Assembly (NCBI GenBank): GCA_020633335.1
Contig: JACKDU010000013.1
Span: 124,001-188,000 of the forward strand
DNA length: 64,000 nucleotides
Source of the DNA: Myxococcales bacterium
GTDB taxonomy: Bacteria > Myxococcota_A > Polyangia > Nannocystales > Nannocystaceae
Reading direction: 5' to 3'
Numbering within the stretch: the first letter of the stretch is position 1; every line of letters begins with the position of its first letter. Under the pieces are notes generated by a model. The model was given only the letters and a program-made list of their open reading frames with translations, made no database searches and was not told the DNA's origin. Shown in pieces: positions 1-7,560 of the stretch. A program made the position numbers and the translations under genes.

Positions 1-1431
1 GTCGATCCCGCCGGCGAGGACGTGGTAGCCGATCAGCGAGTCGTCCATCAGGTCGATCACGCCGACGCCGAAGGCCGAGAGGTCGGTGCGCCAGCGAAAG
101 CCCGTGAGGTCGTCGATGAGCGCGGCGAGCTGGATCGGCCGGGCCTGCTTGCGCCCGCGCTCGCCCTCGGCGACCCGGAAGGCGTCGCTGAGGACCAGCT
201 CCTTGATCATCGGCTTGACCTGGAAGCCGCCCTCGACCAGCGTCGACTGCAGCGCCGACGCCTCCGCGAGCGGCACGTCGTCGAGCTCGACCTGGTGGAA
301 GTAGGCGTAGAAGCGGCGGGCGGCGCAGAGCGAGAAGCGGGGGTCGTCGGCGATGAGGTCGCCGAGGTCGGCGAGGTCGTCGCCCGGCGCGCCGAAGAAG
401 GCCGGGTCCCGCATGTTGACCTTGAAGAGGATCGGGAAGAGCCCCTCCACCCACATGTCGAGCGGGTAGGGGATCAGCGCCGGCGTGTAGTTCGGGAGGT
501 AGCCCGAGAAGAACGAGGCCATCGGGTCGAGCGCCTGATGGCAGGCCGCGCAGGCCTGGTTCGACTGGACCGCCTCGGCGACGACGTTGGGATCCGCGAG
601 GTTGACGCTCGGGTCGAGCTCGATGTCGCGGTCGAGGAAGTCGTAGCAGAGGAGCGCCCGCGACATCGCGTTCGCCCGCCCGCGGTTGGCGTTGGTCACC
701 GTCGACGAGTGGCGGGTGAAGAGCCAGGAGTCGGAGAGGACGCCGGCGTGGGCCCGCTTGCCCTGCCAGCTCGTCTCCTCCCACTTGCCCTTGGTGCCCG
801 AGTGATCGAGGCCCCAGACGGTGGCGACGATGTTGTCGGCGAGGGTGTAGTCGGCGGTGACGATCTCGGTGTAGGGGCGGTCGTTGACGACGATGTGCTC
901 GACCAGGCGGAGCGGCGCCTCCATGATCGAGCGGTTGACCGCGTAGGGGTCGGTGCCGGCGATCGCGCCCTTGGCGAGGAAGCCCGCCGGCGGCGCGCCG
1001 AAGTCGACGATCGAGAGGAGCGCGTCGTTGTGGAGGTCGCGGATGATCGGCCCGAGCTCCGCCGACGCGAGGTAGGCGTCGACGATCCCGGGGAGGGTCG
1101 CGGGATCCTCCTCGACCTTGGCGAGGTCGGCCTCGCTCGGCCGCTTGCCGCGGAGCGCCATCGAGATCCGGATCAGGTGCTCGCTCGGCGGGAGGAGGCC
1201 CTCGGCCTCGCCGCCCGTGTCGGCGCCGGTGTCCGTGTCGGTGGCGCCCTCGCTCTCGCCGGCGCCGGTCGAGCCCTCGGTCGCGCTCGCGCTCGCCGCG
1301 GTCGAGCCGCTCTCGCTGGCGCTCGCGCTCGCGTCGGTCGCGGTCGAGTCGTCGCCGCAGGCGGCCAGCGCGAGCGAGAAGGCCGCGATCGGGATCAAGA
1401 TCAAGGGGTGCTCTCTCATCCTCATCCTCAT
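1..1431 (-). CDS. DUF1588/DUF1592-like lipoprotein, 3' end outside window
   Basis: The reading frame is open from a start at 1431 to the window edge (477 codons, no stop), so the C-terminus is missing. The N-terminus is a lipoprotein signal ending in LALAAC followed by GDD, then an Ala/Ser/Thr/Glu-rich linker to about residue 75. The body has a CAACHQALDP segment near residues 291-300, a haem- or metal-type CxxCH motif followed by Asp-Pro, as in the DUF1588/DUF1592 group of planctomycete and myxobacterial secreted proteins. Function is unknown; an exported redox or surface protein is likely. Three ATG codons in a row (1431, 1425, 1419) are possible starts, and a GAGG best serves the second. 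The lipobox is certain; the family name is from motif memory. Confidence 0.72.
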   Translation of the reverse strand, partial: MRMRMREHPLILIPIAAFSLALAACGDDSTATDASASASESGSTAASASATEGSTGAGESEGATDTDTGADTGGEAEGLLPPSEHLIRISMALRGKRPSEADLAKVEEDPATLPGIVDAYLASAELGPIIRDLHNDALLSIVDFGAPPAGFLAKGAIAGTDPYAVNRSIMEAPLRLVEHIVVNDRPYTEIVTADYTLADNIVATVWGLDHSGTKGKWEETSWQGKRAHAGVLSDSWLFTRHSSTVTNANRGRANAMSRALLCYDFLDRDIELDPSVNLADPNVVAEAVQSNQACAACHQALDPMASFFSGYLPNYTPALIPYPLDMWVEGLFPILFKVNMRDPAFFGAPGDDLADLGDLIADDPRFSLCAARRFYAYFHQVELDDVPLAEASALQSTLVEGGFQVKPMIKELVLSDAFRVAEGERGRKQARPIQLAALIDDLTGFRWRTDLSAFGVGVIDLMDDSLIGYHVLAGGID

Positions 1432-1743
1432 CGTCCTCGCCTCGGGTGGCTGATGAGCAGGCGGCGCGCCAGAGAATTGTCCGGTGTTCTCAAGGGGCTG
1501 GCCGCCGGTGTCGGGGCGCTGTCGCAGAACGCGACGTCGCAAGCAACTACACCCCGGGGGCAGGTCATGATCGCAGGGTATCAGGGTCGGCGACGGCGCG
1601 GCGAAGGGACCTGGGGCCGGTGCTGCACGTCACCGTCACCGCGATCGTCGCCGAGGACCTCATCGCGGCCTTTGGCCCCCGCCCTGGTCCGACGACTCCA
1701 TGCGCAGAGGTGCGCGCAGAGGTGCGCGCAGAACCCCGGGCGC
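1432..1743. other. intergenic region with 12-bp tandem repeat
   Basis: This 312-base gap lies upstream of the DUF1588-like lipoprotein and contains no convincing gene. It should hold that gene's promoter (minus strand), but no clear -35/-10 pair is visible. A 12-bp unit, GCGCAGAGGTGC, is repeated about 2.7 times at 1702-1733, just beyond the stop codon of the HAD gene. Confidence 0.5.
1702..1733. repeat. 12-bp tandem repeat, 2.7 copies
   Basis: Two perfect copies of GCGCAGAGGTGC are followed by a partial third (GCGCAGA). They are intergenic, just downstream of the HAD phosphatase gene. Confidence 0.8.
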
Positions 1744-2310
1744 TCACGCCTCGCAGAGCTTCTGGAGCGCGCCGCGGATCGCCGCGAGGTTGCGGCCGTC
1801 GTAGCGGATCACGCCCTCGCGTTCGAAGCCGCGGTTCCACGGCTGGGCCGGCATGATCACCAGGCCGCGCGGCCGCCACTCGAGCCAGCGCTCGATGTAG
1901 GGCGGGTAGTCGTCGACCAGCACCTTCCCGTAGACCAGGCCCTTGTCCATCGTGATCGTCACCGGGATCCCGGGGATGTGCTCCTGGCACCACTCGAGCT
2001 TCTCGGTCCAGGCGATCGGCGCGCCCGCCGGTCCCTTGGTGAGGACGTGGATCTCGAAGCGGAGCGCCTGGAGCTCGGCGAGGATCTCAAAGCCCCGCTC
2101 GAGGCGCGGGAGGCCGCGCCACCACCCCGGCTGGCGGCGGATCAGGGTGATCCGCGAGCGGAGCCAGGGGGGCTCGCGCTCGCTCTCCTCGAGGGGCGCG
2201 GTGAGGTCGGCCGGCGAGCGGAGGGCGGCGAGCTCCCGCTCCATCGTGCCGTTGTAGTCGCAGAGGGTGCCGTCCATGTCGACGAGGGCGACGAGACCGA
2301 CGCGTGGCAT
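1744..2310 (-). CDS. HAD-family 5'-nucleotidase (NT5C-like)
   Basis: This 188-residue cytosolic protein has the HAD motif I DMDGTLCDY (Asp11 nucleophile, Asp13), a motif II Thr in LTKGP, and a late acidic motif LVDDYPPY. The short length and the LVDDYP..I..W ending fit the 5'(3')-deoxyribonucleotidase (NT5C) branch, which dephosphorylates nucleoside monophosphates. Substrate specificity cannot be read from the sequence. It is transcribed divergently from the endonuclease V gene, and the two starts are only about 110 bases apart. Confidence 0.8.
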   Translation of the reverse strand: MPRVGLVALVDMDGTLCDYNGTMERELAALRSPADLTAPLEESEREPPWLRSRITLIRRQPGWWRGLPRLERGFEILAELQALRFEIHVLTKGPAGAPIAWTEKLEWCQEHIPGIPVTITMDKGLVYGKVLVDDYPPYIERWLEWRPRGLVIMPAQPWNRGFEREGVIRYDGRNLAAIRGALQKLCEA

Positions 2311-2423
2311 CGGCGGAGGATAGCCGAACGCCGGGCGAGGCGGCGAGGGCAGGGGGCGCGCTCGCGCGCGTCGATCGGCCGAGGAGCGCTCGCGGTCGGC
2401 GCGGGCCTGCTAGCCTGGCGGCG

Positions 2424-2987
2424 ATGCGCCCCGCCGCCCCGCCGCCGCTCGCCGGCGCGATCGTCGCGACCGACGTCCACTACCGGATCGACGCGGAGGG
2501 GCGGGCGCGCGCGGCCGCGGTGGTCTTCGACCGCTGGGAGGAGCCGCGGCCGCGCCGCGAGCTCGTCGCCCTCCACGGGGCGAACGCCGACTACGAGCCC
2601 GGCGCCTTCTTCCGCCGCGAGCTCCCCTGCCTCCTCGCGGTCCTGGATCCGCTCCTCACCGAGGAGGCGATCGCGGCGGTGATCGTCGACGGCTACGTCG
2701 ACCTCGGCGATCGCCCCGGCCTCGGCCACCACCTCTTCGACGCGCTCCGCGGCGCCGGCTGGCGGGGCGCGGTGATCGGCGTCGCCAAGACCCCCTTCCG
2801 CGGCGCGCGGCCGGTCGAGGTCCTCCGCGGCGGCAGCCTCCGGCCGCTCCACGTCACCGCCCTCGGCCTCGATCCCGCGCTCGCCGCCGCCGGGGTCGCG
2901 GCGATGGCCGGCGAGCACCGCCTGCCGATCCTCCTCGGCTGGGTCGATCACCTCGCCCGCGGCCTGCGGGCGCCCGGCGATCCCTGA
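2424..2987 (+). CDS. nfi: endonuclease V homologue
   Basis: The 187-residue protein carries the endonuclease V core: TDVHY (Asp17), RELPCLLA (Glu66) and VIVDGYVDLGDRPGLG (Asp89), placed like the Asp-Glu-Asp metal ligands of the family. These enzymes nick DNA one base 3' of deaminated bases such as hypoxanthine, starting repair. It is shorter than the Escherichia coli enzyme and lacks the usual HPR after the DG motif (DRP here), so it belongs to the short, divergent group. ATG 2424 is chosen because homology begins right after it. The gene converges on the next gene, with a palindromic element between the two stops. Confidence 0.78.
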   Translation: MRPAAPPPLAGAIVATDVHYRIDAEGRARAAAVVFDRWEEPRPRRELVALHGANADYEPGAFFRRELPCLLAVLDPLLTEEAIAAVIVDGYVDLGDRPGLGHHLFDALRGAGWRGAVIGVAKTPFRGARPVEVLRGGSLRPLHVTALGLDPALAAAGVAAMAGEHRLPILLGWVDHLARGLRAPGDP

Positions 2988-3006
2988 GGCGGACGCGCGC
3001 TCATGA

Positions 3007-3026
3007 ACATGACCCTTTGGTCAGGT
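3007..3026 (-). repeat. dispersed 20-bp palindrome, site 1
   Basis: On the minus strand it reads ACCTGACCAAAGGGTCATGT, with arms ACCTGACC and GGTCATGT matching at 7 of 8 positions. It lies in the gap between two convergent genes, 20 bases after one stop and 11 after the other. It is the cleanest copy of a family found at least 14 times in this window. Confidence 0.75.
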
Positions 3027-3036
3027 AGAGCGTGAC

Positions 3037-4008
3037 CTACGAGAGCGCGACGTAGAGGAGCGCCGCGACCAGGGCGACGAGGAGGCCGACGCTCGCCAGC
3101 GCCTGCCTGCGCGCCCGGACCTGCGCGGCCTGGAGGCGGCCGATCGCCGCGGTGAAGCGGGCGAGGCGGGCCTCGGGGATCCACGGGGTCACGGCGTCGA
3201 CGCGCCAGCGCTCGGCGGCCGGGACCTCGATCGGCGGGCCGCTGACCTCGAGGCCCGGGCGCGGGCAGACGACGAAGGCGGGCTCGCGGAGGCGCTGGGC
3301 GGCGGCGAAGCCCGGGAGGTCGATGACGTCGGCGTCGGCCGGGGCGGCGTCGAGGGCCGCGACGATCGCCTCGGCGAGCGCCCGCTGGTCGGCGGCGCGG
3401 GCCTCGATCTCGGCGAACTCCGCCTCCCAGGTGGCGGCCTCCTCCGGTCGCAGGCTGTCGGCGAGGAGCGCGAGGTCGACGTCGGCGAACGAGTACTCGC
3501 CCGCGCTCAGCGCCTGGAGGACGCGATCGTAGAGGCGCTCGATGTCGCCGGCGATCCGGTGGAGGTCGCCGTCGACGATCTCGTCGCCGAGCTCGCGGCC
3601 GATCGCCAGGGCGCCGAGCATGGCGCTCTCGCCCTCGAAGCCGCGGCGCTCGCCGTCCCTGACGACCGTCAGCGCGCCGCCACCGCTGGTGCGGTGGTAG
3701 TCGAGGGTGATCACCAGCTCGCCGGCGCCGATCAGCTTGTCGGCCTCGAGGTCGGTGACGACGGCGAGGCGGGCGAGGGCGACCCGGGCGGCGACCTTCG
3801 GCGCGCCGCTGAGGTCGCGGGTCGTCGAGGTGATCCCGCGGCGCTCCAGGGCCGGGAGCGGGGCGAAGCTGCGCCGCCGCTTCCAGTCGACGAGGTCGAT
3901 GCGATCGCTGTGGACGGCGAGGGGGCCGCGCTCGATCCACGCCGGGCCCTCCTCGGAGCCGCGCGGCTGGATGTTGAGGAGGGAGGGGACGACGATCGCC
4001 TCGGGCAC
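3037..4008 (-). CDS. hypothetical protein with C-terminal membrane anchor
   Basis: This 323-residue protein has a GTG start and no signal peptide. Most of it is soluble, with an Asp/Glu/Ala-rich helical middle (about residues 150-235). It ends in one hydrophobic helix, LASVGLLVALVAALLYVALS, with nothing after it: a tail-anchored topology with the bulk in the cytoplasm. Two short segments, ITLDYHRTSGGGALTVV and RWRVDAVTPWIP, look structured, but no family is recognised. Function is unknown. Confidence 0.7.
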   Translation of the reverse strand: MPEAIVVPSLLNIQPRGSEEGPAWIERGPLAVHSDRIDLVDWKRRRSFAPLPALERRGITSTTRDLSGAPKVAARVALARLAVVTDLEADKLIGAGELVITLDYHRTSGGGALTVVRDGERRGFEGESAMLGALAIGRELGDEIVDGDLHRIAGDIERLYDRVLQALSAGEYSFADVDLALLADSLRPEEAATWEAEFAEIEARAADQRALAEAIVAALDAAPADADVIDLPGFAAAQRLREPAFVVCPRPGLEVSGPPIEVPAAERWRVDAVTPWIPEARLARFTAAIGRLQAAQVRARRQALASVGLLVALVAALLYVALS

Positions 4009-4094
4009 CGGCGGAGACTACCAGGCTCCGCCGGACGCCGCGGCGCCGGCCGCCGGCCGTCGCCTCCCCGCGCGCTCCCGAGGCCCGGGGGGCC

Positions 4095-5609
4095 TCAGCC
4101 GTTGCACTTGCTGGTGTCGAACTCGCAGGTGTCGCTGCAGCCGAGCTTGCCGGCCCCGAGCCCGAGCGAGGCGCAGGTCTGGTTGTTGAGGTTCGCGCCG
4201 TCGCACTCCTCACCCTCGCCGATGAAGGTGTCGCCGCAGACCGCCTGGTCGATGCAGGCGTCGGTGACGAAGGCGCAGGCGTCGTCGCAGGTCAGCGGGC
4301 CGCCGCCGGCGAAGCCCTGCGAGACGCAGGTCTCGCCGCCCAGGTTCGGGCCGTCACAGGCCTCGTTCTCGCCGACGAAGTTGTCGCCGCAGACCTCGTC
4401 GGCGATGCAGTTGGCGGTGTCGATGGCGGCGCACTGGTCGACGCAGGCGAGGAACCCGCCGCCGGGGAAGCCCTGCGAGATGCAGGTCTCGCCGCCGAAG
4501 TCATCGCCGTCGCAGAGCTCGGTCGCGCCGATGAAGCCGTCGCCGCAGACCTCCTCGGAGAGGCAGCCCGCGGTGTCGAAGAGGCAGGCGTCGCCGCAGA
4601 CGAGGAGGCCGCCGCCGACGAAGCCCAGCGAGACGCAGGTCGCCTCGGCGACGTCGTCGCCGTCGCACTCCTCGAGGCCGGTGATCATCCCGTCGCCGCA
4701 GACGTCGATGCACTTGCTGGTGTCGAGCTCGCAGGCGTCGCTGCAGGCGAGCTCGCCGTCGGCGAAGCCCTGGGTGACGCAGGTCTCGCCGCCGAGCTCG
4801 TCGCCCTCGCAGACCTCGGTCTTGCCGACGAAGCCGTCGCCGCAGACCTCCTCGGAGAGGCAGCCCTCGGTGTTGAGGCCGCAGGCGTCGTCGCAGGCCA
4901 GGACGCCGCCGCCGTCGAAGCCCGCGGAGACGCAGGTCTGGCCGCCGAGGTCGTCGCCGTCGCAGGCCTCGCCGCCGGCCGACGCCGCGACCCCGTCGCC
5001 GCAGACCGGCAGGCACTGCGGGTGGCTGGCACAGTCCGCGCACGCGCAGCCCTCGTTGTAGGGGTCGCAGAGGCCGTCGTTGGCGCAATTCGCCACGTCG
5101 CCGCAGAAGGCGTCGCCGGCACACTCGCCGCACACGCAGTCGTCCTCGAGGGTGCACATCCCGTCGAGCACGCAGCCGGCGCAGGTGCAGGTGCTCGGAT
5201 CGCCGACGGTGCAGCTCGAACCCATCAGGGCCTCGTCGTTGCACATGAGCTCGCCGGCGCAGGCCGAGGTGTCGAGCTTGCAGCGATTGTCGCAGCTCAG
5301 GTCGCCGCCGACGAAGCCCTCGGAGACGCAGGTCGCGTCGCCGAGCGCGTCGCCGTCGCAGGCCTCGCCCTCGTCGATGATCCCGTCGCCGCAGACCGGG
5401 CCGGCCGCGGTCGCGTCCGTCGAGGTCCCGCTCGTGGACGTCGAGGTGCTCGTCGTCGAGGAGGAGGTGCTCGACTCGCCGCCGGTCGTGGTCGTGGCGG
5501 AGGTCTCCATCGCGCCGTCGTCGCCGCAGCCGACGAGCGCGAGCGCGAGGCTGAGGGCGATGACGCGGAGGGAGGACGATGGGCGGGTGTTCATCTCAAG
5601 CTTGATCAT
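4095..5609 (-). CDS. Cys-rich repeat lipoprotein, seven CDGDxLGGxTC-type repeats
   Basis: This 504-residue secreted lipoprotein starts at ATG 5609 (ATG 5594 is an alternative). The signal ends in LALVGC, then GDD and a Thr/Ser linker to about residue 65. Seven repeats of about 45 residues follow, of the form VCGDGxxGxxExCDGDxLGGxTCxSxGFxGGxLxCxxxCxxDTSxC. An unrelated Cys-dense insert (CTCAGC, CVCGEC, CACADC) sits between repeats one and two. The repeat is a longer relative of DUF4215, with the GGETC..GF.GG insertion. It is probably a disulfide-stabilised surface stalk. Ligand and function are unknown. Confidence 0.82.
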   Translation of the reverse strand: MIKLEMNTRPSSSLRVIALSLALALVGCGDDGAMETSATTTTGGESSTSSSTTSTSTSTSGTSTDATAAGPVCGDGIIDEGEACDGDALGDATCVSEGFVGGDLSCDNRCKLDTSACAGELMCNDEALMGSSCTVGDPSTCTCAGCVLDGMCTLEDDCVCGECAGDAFCGDVANCANDGLCDPYNEGCACADCASHPQCLPVCGDGVAASAGGEACDGDDLGGQTCVSAGFDGGGVLACDDACGLNTEGCLSEEVCGDGFVGKTEVCEGDELGGETCVTQGFADGELACSDACELDTSKCIDVCGDGMITGLEECDGDDVAEATCVSLGFVGGGLLVCGDACLFDTAGCLSEEVCGDGFIGATELCDGDDFGGETCISQGFPGGGFLACVDQCAAIDTANCIADEVCGDNFVGENEACDGPNLGGETCVSQGFAGGGPLTCDDACAFVTDACIDQAVCGDTFIGEGEECDGANLNNQTCASLGLGAGKLGCSDTCEFDTSKCNG

Positions 5610-5749
5610 GGGGAGGTCCGGGCTGGAGCGGCCGGCCGACGCTTCGGGCCGGGGCTCTGGACGCTTGTACCGCCTGCGAGTTCCCGGAACAACACGGCGC
5701 CGCGGGGACGTCTTCAGGAGGCCCGCGCCACGACGGATCCGTCGGGACG

Positions 5750-6742
5750 CTAGGGCGCGAAGATCGAGACCACGAGCCCGCCCTCGGGCGAGGGCATGCA
5801 CTCGCCGAAGACATTCTGCTCCATCAGACAGGTGCAGTCGACCGCGTCCAGGCAGGCGTCCGGGAGCGCCTTGCACATATAGGTGATCATCGCGTCGGGC
5901 TGGCCGGGGTGGAAGATCTCGCAGTACTCGCTGGCGACCTCGCAGGTGAGATCCTGGCCGCAGGGGAAGGTCAGCGCCCCGCTGGTGGTGCCGCTGCTGC
6001 TGCCGCTGGTCTCGCCGCCGCTGGTCGAGGTGTCGCCGCTCGAGCCCGAGCTGGTCGCGTCGGTCGAGCCGCTGCTGCCGCTCGACGAGCCGGTGCCCGA
6101 CGAGCCGGAGACGGTGTCCGAGCCCGACGTCGAGTCGCCGATCGTCGTGGTCGACGACTTGTTGTGGACCACGAAGCCGCCGGCGACGAAGTTGTGGAGC
6201 TCGCTGGCGACCGTGATGTCGAAGACGTCGTGGACGCCGGCGAAGGTCCGGTGCTTGCCGACGCCGCGCTGGCGGATCCGGACCTCCGGCAGCCGCCCCT
6301 CGATCAGCGTGAGGCTCTGGGCCTGGCCGAGCGCGACCCGGCCGGCCTCCGCGTAGCCGTCGAGCTCGGGGACGTGGACCGGGTGATCGGGGGTGGCGAT
6401 CAGCTCGCGGCCGTCGTCGGCGAGGAGCGCGAGGCACTCGCGGCGGGCGCGGGTGATCGCGGTGATCGCGGTGGCGACGAGGAGCCCGCTGGCGAGGTCG
6501 ACCGCGTAGATCGCGTCGCCGACCGCGAGCGTCTCGACCGGCACCCAGCCCCTCGGGGTCGCGACGGGCGTCCCGGCGGCGACGCACTGGGTCATCGAGT
6601 CGCTGCTCTCGTTGGTCGTCGAGCCCTCCGTGCCCCCCTTGTCATCGCCGGTGCAGGCGACGCCCCAGAGCACCAGCGGCGTTGCGAGGAGGCGGGCGAG
6701 GAGCTGGTTGTGGCGGTCGCTCGGCGAGGTCATCCGCGCCAT
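5750..6742 (-). CDS. surface lipoprotein with internal intein-like Hint domain
   Basis: This 330-residue protein has four parts. Residues 1-30 are a signal ending in LVLWGVAC with TGDD after it, a loose lipobox. A short linker runs to Gln52. Residues 53-194 are a Hint (hedgehog/intein) domain. From Lys195 there is a Ser/Thr/Gly linker and then a Cys-rich end with eight or more Cys. The Hint domain starts CVAAGTPVATP, has the block B TPDHPVH motif, and ends HNFVAGGFVVHN. The residue after the terminal Asn is Lys, not Cys, Ser or Thr, so full splicing is unlikely and cleavage is expected. ATG 6733 is an alternative start. The Hint call is strong; the processing outcome is inference. Confidence 0.85.
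   Translation of the reverse strand: MARMTSPSDRHNQLLARLLATPLVLWGVACTGDDKGGTEGSTTNESSDSMTQCVAAGTPVATPRGWVPVETLAVGDAIYAVDLASGLLVATAITAITRARRECLALLADDGRELIATPDHPVHVPELDGYAEAGRVALGQAQSLTLIEGRLPEVRIRQRGVGKHRTFAGVHDVFDITVASELHNFVAGGFVVHNKSSTTTIGDSTSGSDTVSGSSGTGSSSGSSGSTDATSSGSSGDTSTSGGETSGSSSGTTSGALTFPCGQDLTCEVASEYCEIFHPGQPDAMITYMCKALPDACLDAVDCTCLMEQNVFGECMPSPEGGLVVSIFAP
6161..6586 (-). other. Hint (intein-like, BIL-type) domain within lipoprotein
   Basis: These 142 codons run from Cys53 to Asn194 of the lipoprotein at 5750-6742. They show the N-terminal nucleophile Cys, the GD.IYAVD strand, the TxxH of block B, the VFDITV strand of block F and the terminal His-Asn of block G. There is no endonuclease insert, so this is a minimal domain. 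Confidence 0.85.
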
Positions 6743-6839
6743 CCTACCCCGGCGGGGGGTCGCGCGCGCGTGTCCGCGCGCGTTCGAGGGCGTCGTTTTT
6801 GCCGGGGCGGCGGCGCCTCGCCGCTGGCACAAGGGGGCG

Positions 6840-7478
6840 GTGGAGAGCGCAGCGCGCGACGGCGGGCTCTGGCGGGCGTGGACCGTGGCGACCGCCCTCG
6901 GCGAGCTCGCGGGCTTTGCGATCCCGGCGGCGGTCGGCGCCCTCCTCGGGGCCGCCGGGGTCGCCGAGGTGCCGATGGCCGTCGGCCTGGTGATCGCCGG
7001 CGCCGGCGAGGGGGCGGTGCTGGGCGCCTTCCAGGGGCGCGCGCTCGCCCGCCACCTCCCGGGCTTTCCGTGGCGCAGGTGGACGGCCGCGACCTCGATC
7101 GCCGCGCTGATCGCCTGGATCCTCGGGATGACCCCGAGCGCGCTCCTCGGCGGCGGCGAGCCGCCAGCGCTGCCGACCTGGGCCTGGGCGTTCGGCGGCG
7201 CGGTCCTCGGGGTCGCGTTCCTCCTGGTGATGGGGGTCGCCCAGTGGTGGGTGCTCCGCGGCGGCTTCCGTCGGGCCTGGCGCTGGATCGTCGCCTCGGC
7301 GATCGCCTGGCCGCTCGGCGTCGCGGTCCCGGTGATCGCGCTCACCAGCGTCCCCGACGGCGCGCCGATGGTCGTCCACGGGATCGTCGGCGTGGTCGCT
7401 GGCCTCGGGATGGGGCTCGTCGTCGGCGGGATCACCGGGCGCACGCTGGTGCGGATGCTCGCCGAGCCGGTCGCCTGA
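6840..7478 (+). CDS. multi-pass membrane protein of unknown function
   Basis: This 212-residue protein has a GTG start at 6840, where hydrophobic coding sequence begins. It has about six hydrophobic helices in pairs, with repeated motifs of the kind GAVLGAFQGRALAR and VAQWWVLRGGFRRAWRW. That Gly-rich helix plus Gln/Trp plus Leu-Arg pattern occurs in small uncharacterised membrane proteins of actinobacteria and cyanobacteria. No catalytic residue stands out. It is divergent from the Hint lipoprotein and co-directional with the spermidine synthase-like gene 82 bases downstream. Confidence 0.68.
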   Translation: MESAARDGGLWRAWTVATALGELAGFAIPAAVGALLGAAGVAEVPMAVGLVIAGAGEGAVLGAFQGRALARHLPGFPWRRWTAATSIAALIAWILGMTPSALLGGGEPPALPTWAWAFGGAVLGVAFLLVMGVAQWWVLRGGFRRAWRWIVASAIAWPLGVAVPVIALTSVPDGAPMVVHGIVGVVAGLGMGLVVGGITGRTLVRMLAEPVA

Positions 7479-7560
7479 GCGCCTGCAGACGCGGCCGCGC
7501 GGGCGCGCGCGTCCCCGCTTTCTTCGCCGCGCTGGCGCGCTCCCGTAGACTCCGCCGGCG

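Noticed and set aside
22..2682. Very long plus-strand open frame (886 codons) rich in Arg, Glu, Val and Gly
   Set aside because: It is the complement of the DUF1588-like and HAD genes, spans their gap and has no motif. Open antisense frames are expected at this GC content.
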